From assembly GCA_965369125.1 (NCBI GenBank), contig CBDUPN010000002.1, forward strand, positions 1 through 64,000: a DNA stretch of 64,000 bases, written 5' to 3'. The stretch is from Aureibaculum sp965369125 (GTDB taxonomy: Bacteria; Bacteroidota; Bacteroidia; Flavobacteriales; Flavobacteriaceae). Under the pieces are notes generated by a model that ran no database searches, was not told the origin of the DNA, and saw nothing but the letters and a program-made list of their open reading frames with translations. Positions 9,437-17,370 of the stretch are shown here, piece after piece (the stretch's first letter is position 1; every line of letters begins with the position of its first letter). The position numbers and the translations under genes were made by a program.

Positions 9437-10144
9437 TTAATTAATCACCTGTGCGCTGATGAATACATCATTTAAGGGCCATTGGTCGCGACCTGCCTTA
9501 AGGTTGGCGATTTTATCCAAAACGCCAAATCCCGAGATTACTTCGCCAAAAACCGTATGTTCTCCGTCTAAATGGTATGCTCCTTGTCTTCCTTGAATGA
9601 TATAAAATTCAAACGGATTTGATTTCTTACTGGGATTATCTTCCCAATCCCTAGCAGCAGCTAAAGCACCATATTTATGTTTCCTATGATCTCTGAATTC
9701 AGGAGGAATAGTATAATTTTCATATTTGTTACGTATTCTCAATGTTTTAGAATTTTCAGCATTACCTCCCTGAACTATAAAATCGGGGACCACCCTGTGA
9801 AAACAGGTAGTATTAAAATATCCAACCTCACTTAAAAAGATAAAATTGGCCCGATGCAGCGGGGTATCTTCGTATAATTGAACTGTGATATTCCCTAAAC
9901 GGGTTTTTAATAAAACTTTATTGGCCCTATTATTGTCCCCATACGCTATTAAGAAATCGATAGCATTCTTATGATTGATAGAATCGGGTGATTTTACTTT
10001 TGCTTTAGCATTTTTCTTAGCTTTTTTTACCGGTTGTTTTTTTGGTGCTACCTCAATTTTATTGGTTTTGTCAACTTGTTCGTTTTTACAACTAACATTT
10101 GCGATAAAAAATGCGACTAACAGTATAAATAATTTCCGATTCAT
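9437..10144 (-). CDS. Cyclophilin-type peptidyl-prolyl isomerase lipoprotein
   Basis: An exported folding catalyst. I start it at the ATG at 10144, giving a signal peptide with lipobox ANVSC (Cys19). The longer reading from 10186 would start upstream of a promoter element at 10168-10175 and bury the signal peptide. A Lys-rich linker (about residues 30-55) precedes the cyclophilin domain, with VQLYEDTPLHRANF, the catalytic FHRVVPDFIVQGG and the HTVFGEVISGFGVLDKI end. Probably anchored on the periplasmic or outer-membrane side, assisting proline isomerisation of exported proteins. Confidence 0.9.
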   Translation of the reverse strand: MNRKLFILLVAFFIANVSCKNEQVDKTNKIEVAPKKQPVKKAKKNAKAKVKSPDSINHKNAIDFLIAYGDNNRANKVLLKTRLGNITVQLYEDTPLHRANFIFLSEVGYFNTTCFHRVVPDFIVQGGNAENSKTLRIRNKYENYTIPPEFRDHRKHKYGALAAARDWEDNPSKKSNPFEFYIIQGRQGAYHLDGEHTVFGEVISGFGVLDKIANLKAGRDQWPLNDVFISAQVIN

Positions 10145-10167
10145 TATAATTTGACGGCTTAACATGA

Positions 10168-10175
10168 CAAAGATA
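10168..10175 (-). promoter_or_regulatory. Candidate -7 element for cyclophilin gene
   Basis: TATCTTTG on the minus strand matches TAnnTTTG exactly. It lies 24 bases upstream of the ATG at 10144 and inside the longer alternative reading frame, which supports the shorter start. Confidence 0.6.
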
Positions 10176-10222
10176 GAAGTATTCAAAGAAACTTCGTAAA
10201 TTCGACTTTTATAAAATATCTT

Positions 10223-10711
10223 ATGTCTTTTAGGCTTAATTTACTATTTATCATCTTTGCTTTGTTGCTCCATTGTGGTGAAGTTTCTAAGTCAGATAAA
10301 AAATTAGAACATAATGAAAATATATCCTTGTACTTCGATTTGGAGGGTAATGAGGTTAACATATCCGATTATAAAGGCAAACGAGTTTTAGTAAATTATT
10401 GGGCAACCTGGTGCACGCCATGCTTAAAGGAAATGCCATCAATGGAAAAGGCTCAGGAAGCCTTAAAAAATGAAAATTACGTCTTTTTATTTGCCACCAC
10501 AGACGATCTAGATAAAATCAAGAATTTTCAACAGAACAATAGCTATAATTTCAATTTTTTACAATATCAAGGAACGCTTGATAAATTGAATATTTATGCC
10601 TTGCCAGCTACCATTATATATAATTCGAAGGGCGAAATGGCTAATCGTATTGATGGTGCTACAGAATGGGATGCTAAAGAAATGTTAGATCAATTAAGGG
10701 ACATACCATGA
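10223..10711 (+). CDS. TlpA/ResA-like thioredoxin-fold protein
   Basis: A 162-residue exported thiol-disulfide protein. An N-terminal hydrophobic segment ends in LLLHC (Cys18), a weak lipobox, so it is probably membrane-anchored. The thioredoxin active site is WATWCTPC (C64/C67), and the cis-proline region reads YALPATIIYN. It resembles TlpA/ResA reductants of the cell envelope. It overlaps the next gene by four bases (ATGA), so the two are probably translationally coupled and the downstream Cys-rich protein is a candidate partner. Confidence 0.85.
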   Translation: MSFRLNLLFIIFALLLHCGEVSKSDKKLEHNENISLYFDLEGNEVNISDYKGKRVLVNYWATWCTPCLKEMPSMEKAQEALKNENYVFLFATTDDLDKIKNFQQNNSYNFNFLQYQGTLDKLNIYALPATIIYNSKGEMANRIDGATEWDAKEMLDQLRDIP

Positions 10712-11952
10712 TAAAAATATTTAAAATAGCGATTGTTATTTTATTTTTCATTTTATTTTCGTGTAAAAAGGAGAACAATACACATCCGAAAGAAATATCC
10801 GGTTTCGATAATTCTCCCGTAACAGTAGGAAGTATGCAGCCATTTTTATTTGCAAAGAATGATCAAGTATTCATGTCGTGGACACAAAAGAAGAGTGATT
10901 CACTTTATGGCCTAAACTTTTCGTCATTTTCCGAAGGTAAATGGAGCACTGTCAAAGAGATTACCAATGGGAGAAATTGGTTCATTAACTGGGCTGACTT
11001 TCCCTCGATTACGAAGAATGGTAAACATCTGTTAGTACATCATTTACAAAAATCAGATAATGCTACCTACGCCTATGATATTCGATTGAATTTATCGAAT
11101 GACAACGGTGAAAATTGGCATAAAGATTTTATGTTGCATAATGATGGCACCAAAACTGAACATGGATTTGTATCGATGTTGCCTTATGAAAAAGATTCAT
11201 TTATGGTCACATGGTTGGATGGCCGGAATACTGAATCGGGAGCTAGTCATGAAGAAAATGGTCAACATCAAAGTAAAGGCGCAATGAATTTAAGGGCAGC
11301 AAAAGTATTATCTACAGGAAAAATTATTGATGATACGTTGATAGATGAAAAAACCTGTGATTGCTGTCAGACAAGTACCGTGATTACCGAGAAAGGACCG
11401 TTTATTGTCTATAGAGACAGGTCTGATGAGGAAGTTAGGGACATTTATTTCTCTAGAATGGTTGATGGCAGTTGGACCATACCACAACCAGTATATAATG
11501 ATAATTGGGTAATAAATGGGTGTCCTGTGAACGGACCAAAGGCAGATGCTAAAGGTAATACGGTAGTAATTGCTTGGTTTACAGCGGCGGGAAATATTCC
11601 AAAAGTCAATATTGCCTTTTCAGCTAATAATGGAAATGGTTTTGATCAACCTATACAAATCGATCTTGGGAATCCAATCGGCAGGGTCGATATCGCACTA
11701 ATAGATGAAGAGAATGCCTTAGTAAGTTGGATTGAATCTACAGAAGATAGTGCTAATTTTATGGCCTTGAGGGTCAATAGAAATGGAAAGAAAAATAATA
11801 GTGTTTTACTCGGTGAGATATCGGCATCAAGAGCTAGTGGGTTTCCGCAATTAGAATTGATGAATGATACTGTCTTTTTAGCATGGAATCATATCTTTGA
11901 AGATCAAATCATCATAAAAACCAAAAGTATTCCAATAAGTACTTTTAACTGA
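10708..11952 (+). CDS. Sialidase-like (BNR-fold) lipoprotein with conserved cysteines
   Basis: A 414-residue lipoprotein with signal peptide and lipobox LFSC (Cys19). The body looks like a six-bladed propeller of the sialidase/BNR type, with Asp-box-like NDNGENW and ANNGNGFDQP. Two cysteine patches stand out: TCDCCQTSTV and INGCPVNGPK. The catalytic residues of real sialidases are not evident, so I do not call it a sialidase; the Cys patches suggest a metal site or disulfides instead. Its start overlaps the TlpA-like gene, which fits a need for a dedicated thiol partner. Confidence 0.65.
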   Translation: MIKIFKIAIVILFFILFSCKKENNTHPKEISGFDNSPVTVGSMQPFLFAKNDQVFMSWTQKKSDSLYGLNFSSFSEGKWSTVKEITNGRNWFINWADFPSITKNGKHLLVHHLQKSDNATYAYDIRLNLSNDNGENWHKDFMLHNDGTKTEHGFVSMLPYEKDSFMVTWLDGRNTESGASHEENGQHQSKGAMNLRAAKVLSTGKIIDDTLIDEKTCDCCQTSTVITEKGPFIVYRDRSDEEVRDIYFSRMVDGSWTIPQPVYNDNWVINGCPVNGPKADAKGNTVVIAWFTAAGNIPKVNIAFSANNGNGFDQPIQIDLGNPIGRVDIALIDEENALVSWIESTEDSANFMALRVNRNGKKNNSVLLGEISASRASGFPQLELMNDTVFLAWNHIFEDQIIIKTKSIPISTFN

Positions 11953-11973
11953 TTAAAAAAGCGTTAATATTTG

Positions 11974-11981
11974 TAACTTTG
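11974..11981 (+). promoter_or_regulatory. Candidate -7 element for idi
   Basis: TAACTTTG matches TAnnTTTG. It ends 10 bases before the first ATG of idi (11992), leaving a very short leader and favouring the second ATG at 11998. Confidence 0.55.
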
Positions 11982-11991
11982 TGATAATTCA

Positions 11992-12525
11992 ATGTATATG
12001 GAAGAAGAACAGGTAATATTGGTTAATGAAATGGATGAGCAAATAGGGACGATGCCCAAATTAGAGGCGCATGTAAAAGGTGTGTTGCACAGGGCTTTTT
12101 CGGTGTTTGTTTTAAATGATAAAGGAGAGTTGTTGTTGCAACAGCGGGCTGCATCTAAATACCATTCCCCTTTATTATGGACCAATACTTGCTGCAGCCA
12201 TCAACGTGTGGGCGAATCCAACATAGAGGCAGGAAAACGGAGATTGTTTGAAGAAATGGGTTTTGTCACTGAATTAAAAGATGTGATTTCCTTCATCTAT
12301 AAAGCACCCTTCTCTAATGGACTTACAGAACATGAATTCGATCATGTGCTGGTGGGAAGTTATAACGATGATCCTGATTTTAACAAAGATGAAGTTCAGT
12401 CTTTTAAATGGATGAGTCTCGAAGCAGTAAAAAAAGACATGGCCATTCAGCCTCAAATATATACGGAATGGTTTAAGATTATTTTTGATAAGTTCTATTC
12501 ACATTTAAAAGAAGCTGCTTTATGA
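11992..12525 (+). CDS. idi: Isopentenyl-diphosphate delta-isomerase, type I
   Basis: Interconverts IPP and DMAPP for isoprenoid synthesis in the cytosol. At 177 residues it has normal type I length. The Nudix-fold active site is seen as HRAFSVFVLN, the TNTCCSH motif (catalytic Cys about 67, metal ligand His70), a Nudix-box helix with RRLFEEMGF, and the EHE pair (E113/E115). Two in-frame ATGs (11992, 11998) are both possible; the nearby -7 element favours the second. Its stop overlaps the start of queD (ATGA), so the two are cotranscribed although their pathways are unrelated. Confidence 0.95.
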   Translation: MYMEEEQVILVNEMDEQIGTMPKLEAHVKGVLHRAFSVFVLNDKGELLLQQRAASKYHSPLLWTNTCCSHQRVGESNIEAGKRRLFEEMGFVTELKDVISFIYKAPFSNGLTEHEFDHVLVGSYNDDPDFNKDEVQSFKWMSLEAVKKDMAIQPQIYTEWFKIIFDKFYSHLKEAAL

Positions 12526-12932
12526 GGGTAACCGTAAATAGAAAGGCGCATTTTAACGCTGCACACAGATTATATCGGCCGGAGTGGACTGATCAAAAGA
12601 ACAACGAAGTTTTCGGTAAATGCAGCAATCCCCATTTTCATGGACATAATTATGACCTGATCGTTAGTGTAACGGGAGAAATTGACCCAATAACGGGATT
12701 TGTAATGGATATGAAAGAATTAAAAGATTTGATACGCGCCGAAGTAGAAGATAAATTTGATCATAAGAACCTCAATAAAGAAGTGGACGAGTTCAAAGAT
12801 CTAAATCCAACATCTGAAAATATTGTTGTGGTGATCTGGAATAAATTGCGATCCAAGATCAATAAAAAAAACGATCTCAAGGTTACTTTATACGAAACAC
12901 CACGAAATTTTGTGAGTTATAGTGGTGAATAA
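12522..12932 (+). CDS. queD: 6-carboxytetrahydropterin synthase / PTPS family
   Basis: A 136-residue enzyme converting dihydroneopterin triphosphate; in most bacteria this is QueD for queuosine synthesis. The zinc-binding histidines are in FNAAHRLY and HFHGHNYDL, with Cys in GKCSNPH as catalytic base. LYETPRNFVSY near the end carries the pterin-binding Glu. Some Bacteroidota members of this size work in other pterin pathways, and no queC/queE lies nearby, so the family is firm and the pathway probable. Confidence 0.88.
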   Translation: MRVTVNRKAHFNAAHRLYRPEWTDQKNNEVFGKCSNPHFHGHNYDLIVSVTGEIDPITGFVMDMKELKDLIRAEVEDKFDHKNLNKEVDEFKDLNPTSENIVVVIWNKLRSKINKKNDLKVTLYETPRNFVSYSGE

Positions 12933-12993
12933 CACAGTTTGTATCTTCGTCAAATTCATTATTTCACAAGAAGTTACAATTTAAGATTTCATT

Positions 12994-13800
12994 ATGCTTC
13001 AACACATTTTCATCGTTTCTGATGGGACAGGAGGTACGGCCAAACAGGCCTTAAAAGCTGCTTTGGTTCAATTCGAATTAACTCAAGTCGTTACCTATCT
13101 TCGTCCAGAAGTAAGAACTGAAGAGCAGATACTCAAAGTAATTTCTGAAGCTCACAAGATAAAAGGCCTTATCATTCATACCATGGTTTCTAAGAGGTTA
13201 AGAAATTTAATGTTAGAACAAGGCATATTGCACGATATCATGACTATTGATATTATGGGCCCCTTATTAGCCCAATTATCCTATCATTTTGAAAATTCAC
13301 CCTCTGAAAAACCAGGAATTTTTAGAACCTTAAATGAGGCGTATTTCAAGAGGATTGAGGCTGTTGAATTTACTCTGAGACATGATGATGGACAGCGGGC
13401 TGATGAATTAAACGAAGCTGATATCGTTTTACTGGGTGTTTCAAGAACATTTAAAACACCTATAAGTGTATATATGGCTCACAAAGGATGGCGTGTTGCC
13501 AATATTCCAATTATTTTAGATGTGCCCTTACCAGATATTGTATATGAGTTAACTCCCGAGAAAATATTCTGTTTAACGACGATCTCAAGCCGATTATCAG
13601 AGTTAAGAAAAGTAAGAGAAATACATCTTGGTGGGTTAACCGGGAATTATGCAAATAGATTTTATGTCCAACAGGAACTCAATTATGCCTTAAAAATATT
13701 CAGAAGCCATCCTAAATGGCACGTTATAAATGTTACCAGAAAACCAATAGAAGAAATCTCCTCTGAAATACTCGCCACAATAAGAAAGAAGATTTATTAA
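12994..13800 (+). CDS. ppsR: Pyruvate,phosphate dikinase / PEP synthase regulatory kinase-phosphorylase (DUF299)
   Basis: A 268-residue bifunctional regulator that phosphorylates and dephosphorylates a threonine of PEP synthase or PPDK, using ADP and Pi. It shows the family start HIFIVSDGTGGTA and the P-loop-like GVSRTFKTP (148-156). The usual residue before Lys is Ser; Phe here is a small deviation. EVTRKP-like INVTRKPIEEIS near the end is also conserved. The target (ppdK or ppsA) is not in the window. Confidence 0.9.
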   Translation: MLQHIFIVSDGTGGTAKQALKAALVQFELTQVVTYLRPEVRTEEQILKVISEAHKIKGLIIHTMVSKRLRNLMLEQGILHDIMTIDIMGPLLAQLSYHFENSPSEKPGIFRTLNEAYFKRIEAVEFTLRHDDGQRADELNEADIVLLGVSRTFKTPISVYMAHKGWRVANIPIILDVPLPDIVYELTPEKIFCLTTISSRLSELRKVREIHLGGLTGNYANRFYVQQELNYALKIFRSHPKWHVINVTRKPIEEISSEILATIRKKIY

Positions 13801-13831
13801 AGGCCATTTAAAATTTAAATCAGGTCAATAC

Positions 13832-14353
13832 TTAAAATTCTTTCAGTTTTTTTGCAAATATTTTTACTTGATCCCAATTCGTGTATTCGATTTCGGTATC
13901 GGTGTCTGTCGGCCCCTTGGTCATCCACATAATAAATTTGATCATGACCCTGTCGAACAGACCATATTTTTTATAATCTAATTTCCCGGCAAAAACCTCG
14001 ACTATTGTTGGTTTCCAATCTATTTTTTTAAAGAATTTTACTACATATGGGTTAGTGTCTGGTTGATTCTTTGCTGGTTTTCTGGCAACAAGATTTACCG
14101 AAAAAAAAGCAGTCTTTTTGGTATCCAAAACCGTTTTATGTGTATTGATCAATTCAATGATCTTTTCATTATGCACACCATATCTGATGCTAGACCCAAT
14201 AATGATCTTATCGTATTGATTCAGGTCTTTATTAAAATCATCTATTGAAAAAAGATCAATTTTTTGTTTCAAATTCAGCAATTCTTTTTGTAGAAAATTA
14301 CATATTTTCAAAGTCTGTCCGTCCACAGAAGAATAAATCATTAAAGTCTTCAT
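13832..14353 (-). CDS. hemG: Menaquinone-dependent protoporphyrinogen oxidase (flavodoxin type)
   Basis: A 173-residue flavodoxin-like protein that should oxidise protoporphyrinogen IX to protoporphyrin IX at the membrane. It aligns well from memory with E. coli HemG: MKTLMIYSSVDGQT (FMN phosphate loop), IIIGSSIRYGVHN, FSVNLVARKPAKNQPDTNPY (the diagnostic HemG segment), and FDRVMIKFIMWMTKGPTDT, the loop insertion that sets HemG apart from ordinary flavodoxins. HemG is best known from gammaproteobacteria. No other heme genes are in the window. Confidence 0.9.
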   Translation of the reverse strand: MKTLMIYSSVDGQTLKICNFLQKELLNLKQKIDLFSIDDFNKDLNQYDKIIIGSSIRYGVHNEKIIELINTHKTVLDTKKTAFFSVNLVARKPAKNQPDTNPYVVKFFKKIDWKPTIVEVFAGKLDYKKYGLFDRVMIKFIMWMTKGPTDTDTEIEYTNWDQVKIFAKKLKEF

Positions 14354-14425
14354 AACTAATTTAAAGGGGGTTATTATTTTCCATGGCGAATATACCTAAG
14401 ATTTTGTTTAATGTATTTTTATTGA

Positions 14426-14845
14426 TCATTTTTCTGAAGATTTAACAACTAATCTTCCTGCAATCAATCCCATTGGAATATAGGCAGCTCCTAAATCTAA
14501 AATTGAAAACCAAATCGGTGAAGGCAACATAATTACATTAACAATGCCACCGATGAGAAATAATACCCCGATGGCTAATGCAAATTTTATTTTATGAGTT
14601 GCAGCAATCATTGCTGCTGCAACCGCGCCTATAAAAGTGCCTAGGGCATGAGCCAAAAATGGAAATAAAAAATGTTTAGGTTCAAATAGATGCATGGTCG
14701 ATTTCAAACCTTCCATGGTGGTAATATCAGCATCTTGAGGTGGAGGTATGATCGATCCGCTAATCATTATAATTCCCATATTCACCAAACTACCAATAAT
14801 TAAACCTAAAACAACGGCCAATATATTTTTAACAAGTGGTTTCAT
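14426..14845 (-). CDS. Small four-helix membrane protein, function unknown
   Basis: A 139-residue protein with four predicted transmembrane helices (about residues 7-30, 62-82, 86-107, 113-132). The first and second helices are separated by a loop with IPPPQDADITTMEG. Gly/Ala-rich faces such as AHALGTFIGAVAAAMIAA suggest packed helices. I recognise no named family. It stands alone, between hemG and an SGNH hydrolase on the same strand. Confidence 0.7.
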   Translation of the reverse strand: MKPLVKNILAVVLGLIIGSLVNMGIIMISGSIIPPPQDADITTMEGLKSTMHLFEPKHFLFPFLAHALGTFIGAVAAAMIAATHKIKFALAIGVLFLIGGIVNVIMLPSPIWFSILDLGAAYIPMGLIAGRLVVKSSEK

Positions 14846-14885
14846 AATTTTATATTTAATTTATTTTAATAAAGTTCAAAATGTT

Positions 14886-15692
14886 TCACCTCAAAATATC
14901 AAGACAAACAGGCAACAATCGTTCTACAAATTTTTCATAGGCCTTTTTAGAAGGATGAAGGCCATCCGAAGCTACTAATTCAGGATCGTTTAGCCCTTGC
15001 CTTGTAATATCGGTAATTTCTATAAATTTTACATGAAGACGCTCAGCAACTTCCTTAGCATAATTATTATACGCATCAATTTCGTTTGATATATTTTCTC
15101 TATTATTTGAGTTTTCGCCAAAAGGGGTAAACGCGTAGTCTGGAATAGAAATGACAATTACATTTTTTGGATTCCCTTTTGCAAAGAGTATGGCCTTATT
15201 AAGTAATGCGGGAAATTCGGTTTCATAAATCTCAAAACTTCTATTCTGATACTGATTGTTTACTCCAATCAACAAAGTTACAAGGTCGTTGTCTTGAGAA
15301 GGGTTTTCATTATTTATGGCACCAATTAAAGCAGTTGTTGTCCAACCGGTCTGGGCGATGATCTTTAGAACGATATTACTACTAAACTCATCTTTAAGTT
15401 TTGCTTTTAATTGTTGAGGATAACTACATGTTTCACAAACACTTGTTCCTATTGTGTAACTATCCCCAAGAGCCAAATACTTAATAACCGGTTCTTGATT
15501 ATTAGTGTTATCTGAATTAGGATCATTTTCATTCACATTAGACGAATCTGCGATACTATCATCTTGTATTTCCGTTAAAGACTCAACATTTATTTCGTCT
15601 GAGAAAGTTAAATTTTGACTACAGGAAACAAGAGATATAAGCACTATTAAAATACTCGTTATTGTAATTACATTAATGTCTTTTATACTCAT
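14886..15692 (-). CDS. SGNH/GDSL hydrolase lipoprotein
   Basis: A 268-residue exported esterase-like protein. Signal peptide with lipobox SLVSC (Cys24), then an Asp/Asn-rich linker (about 45-68). The SGNH blocks follow: YLALGDSYTIG (nucleophile S78), LLIGVNNQYQ (block III with Asn), and SDGLHPSKKAY (catalytic Asp and His). The acyl substrate is not predictable. Located 39 bases downstream of the adenine deaminase gene on the same strand. Confidence 0.85.
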   Translation of the reverse strand: MSIKDINVITITSILIVLISLVSCSQNLTFSDEINVESLTEIQDDSIADSSNVNENDPNSDNTNNQEPVIKYLALGDSYTIGTSVCETCSYPQQLKAKLKDEFSSNIVLKIIAQTGWTTTALIGAINNENPSQDNDLVTLLIGVNNQYQNRSFEIYETEFPALLNKAILFAKGNPKNVIVISIPDYAFTPFGENSNNRENISNEIDAYNNYAKEVAERLHVKFIEITDITRQGLNDPELVASDGLHPSKKAYEKFVERLLPVCLDILR

Positions 15693-15731
15693 TGATATGA
15701 AAGTGCTTAATAATATTATTGCTTATAATAT

Positions 15732-16742
15732 TTATTTATACATAGTATAGAATTGATCTAATTCTTCAATATGCTTTTGTTTGCTATTATTATCTAACAA
15801 GGAATACTGAAACGAATTTTTAGCCAGCGAATAGATATCCGATTTTGTCAGATGCAGGGCTTTTTGAACTGCCTGATAGTTTTTGTTTACTTGTCCGCCA
15901 AAATAAGCCGGGTCATCCGAATTTACGGTTACTTTAAGCCCAAGATCCATCATTTTTTTTAAGGGATGATCTTCCATGTTATTAACTACCTGTAAGGCTG
16001 TATTTGATAATGGGCAAACCGTTAACGCAATATCTCTTTTAACAATTTCTTTCACCAGGTCATCATCCTTAAGACAGTTATTACCATGGTCGATGCGATG
16101 TATTTTTAAAATATCCAAAGCTTCCCAAACATATTCTGGAGGGCCTTCTTCGCCCGCATGTGCTAAAGGAATAAAACCTTCTTTTACCGAGGCTTCGAAA
16201 ACCTTTTTAAATTTTGAAGGCGGATTACCTTTTTCAGATGAATCAAGGCCTACAGCAGTAATTAAATGTTTAAAAGGCAAAGATTGCTTTAAGGTTGTAA
16301 AAGCGTCGGCTTCCGATAAATGCCTCAGATAACTCATGATCAATAAGGAAGAAACCCCAAGATTTTTTTTCGCATCTCGACAAGCATTGTTAATTCCAGT
16401 AATAACCGTTTTGAACTCAACACCCCGTTGGGTATGAGTTTGAGGATCGAACATGATCTCTGCATGCCTTACATTTTGAGCCTCACATTTTTCGAGGTAG
16501 CTATAGGTCAGATCGTAAAAATCTTGTTCAGTGATCAATACGCCTGCGCCCTGATAATAGATATCTAAAAAATCTTGGAGGCAATCAAAATTATAGGCCT
16601 CTTTTATTTCTTCCACCGATTTATATTTTATTTCAATCTTGTTTCTTTTGGCAATTTTGAACATTAACTCCGGTTCGAAAGTACCCTCAATATGCAAATG
16701 AAGTTCGGCTTTGGGGATTTTATCGATAAAATCTTTCATCAT
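15732..16742 (-). CDS. Adenine deaminase-type member of the adenosine deaminase family
   Basis: A 336-residue Zn amidohydrolase. The metal ligands are H15 and H17 (ELHLHIEG), H195 (LAHAGEEG) and D276 (NSDDPAYFGG), with E198 as proton shuttle and H219 in RIDHG. The segments GLDSSEKGNPP, HAGEEGPPEY and RIDHG are those I associate with adenine deaminases (yeast Aah1 and bacterial relatives). Classical adenosine deaminases have HAGE followed by a different stretch and usually GHG. I therefore favour adenine to hypoxanthine. Two adjacent ATGs (16742, 16739) are possible starts. Confidence 0.82.
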   Translation of the reverse strand: MMKDFIDKIPKAELHLHIEGTFEPELMFKIAKRNKIEIKYKSVEEIKEAYNFDCLQDFLDIYYQGAGVLITEQDFYDLTYSYLEKCEAQNVRHAEIMFDPQTHTQRGVEFKTVITGINNACRDAKKNLGVSSLLIMSYLRHLSEADAFTTLKQSLPFKHLITAVGLDSSEKGNPPSKFKKVFEASVKEGFIPLAHAGEEGPPEYVWEALDILKIHRIDHGNNCLKDDDLVKEIVKRDIALTVCPLSNTALQVVNNMEDHPLKKMMDLGLKVTVNSDDPAYFGGQVNKNYQAVQKALHLTKSDIYSLAKNSFQYSLLDNNSKQKHIEELDQFYTMYK

Positions 16743-16759
16743 GTATGATTATTGAATAT

Positions 16760-16767
16760 CAAAGTTA
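16760..16767 (-). promoter_or_regulatory. Candidate -7 element for adenine deaminase gene
   Basis: TAACTTTG on the minus strand matches TAnnTTTG and lies 18 bases upstream of the ATG at 16742. Confidence 0.5.
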
Positions 16768-16836
16768 ATCAAATTTTAGTATCACTAATAAATTGATGAT
16801 ATTTGTCATTTACAATACATTTAAATTGAAAATAGA

Positions 16837-17370
16837 TTGAAAAAAGTTATCTTGATCAGCATAACATTTGTATTAATCGCTTTGGTAGTTCAAAGCTTAT
16901 ATCCTCAGAAAATGAATTTAAAAGTAGGAGACAAGGTCCCATTATTTAATTTACAAGATCAGAATGGGAAAGATTTTGCTATAAAAGACCTCTTAGGTAA
17001 AAAAGCCATGGTCATCTATTTTTATCCAAAAGATGATACTCCGGGATGCACTAAAGAGGCATGTTCTTTTCGTGATGAATTTGAGGCATTCACAGATATG
17101 AATGTCGAAGTAATAGGCATTAGTTCAGACGATGTTGCTTCGCATAAAAAATTTGCAGAAAAATACAGATTACCTTACACTTTGTTAGCCGATGTAAATA
17201 AAGAAGTGAGAAAACTATTTGGTGTTAAAAATTCAGTTCTTGGCCTAATACCGGGTAGGGTGACTTATGTTATAGATAAAACGGGGATTATTAGATTAAT
17301 TTTTGAAAATCAATTTGGGGCTGAAAAGCATATTACAGAATCATTAGCAATGTTAAAAGAAATTCAATAA
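16837..17370 (+). CDS. BCP-type peroxiredoxin with N-terminal membrane anchor or signal
   Basis: A 177-residue thiol peroxidase. The peroxidatic Cys71 sits in DDTPGCTKEACSF with resolving Cys76 five residues on, the atypical BCP/PrxQ arrangement. A TTG start at 16837 adds about 24 residues with a clear hydrophobic helix (VILISITFVLIALVV). The ATG at 16912 would give an ordinary cytosolic BCP. I prefer the TTG because the extension is a convincing export or anchor segment. One base overlaps manA (TAATG), and the HAD and CAT-like genes follow without gaps. Confidence 0.88.
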   Translation: MKKVILISITFVLIALVVQSLYPQKMNLKVGDKVPLFNLQDQNGKDFAIKDLLGKKAMVIYFYPKDDTPGCTKEACSFRDEFEAFTDMNVEVIGISSDDVASHKKFAEKYRLPYTLLADVNKEVRKLFGVKNSVLGLIPGRVTYVIDKTGIIRLIFENQFGAEKHITESLAMLKEIQ

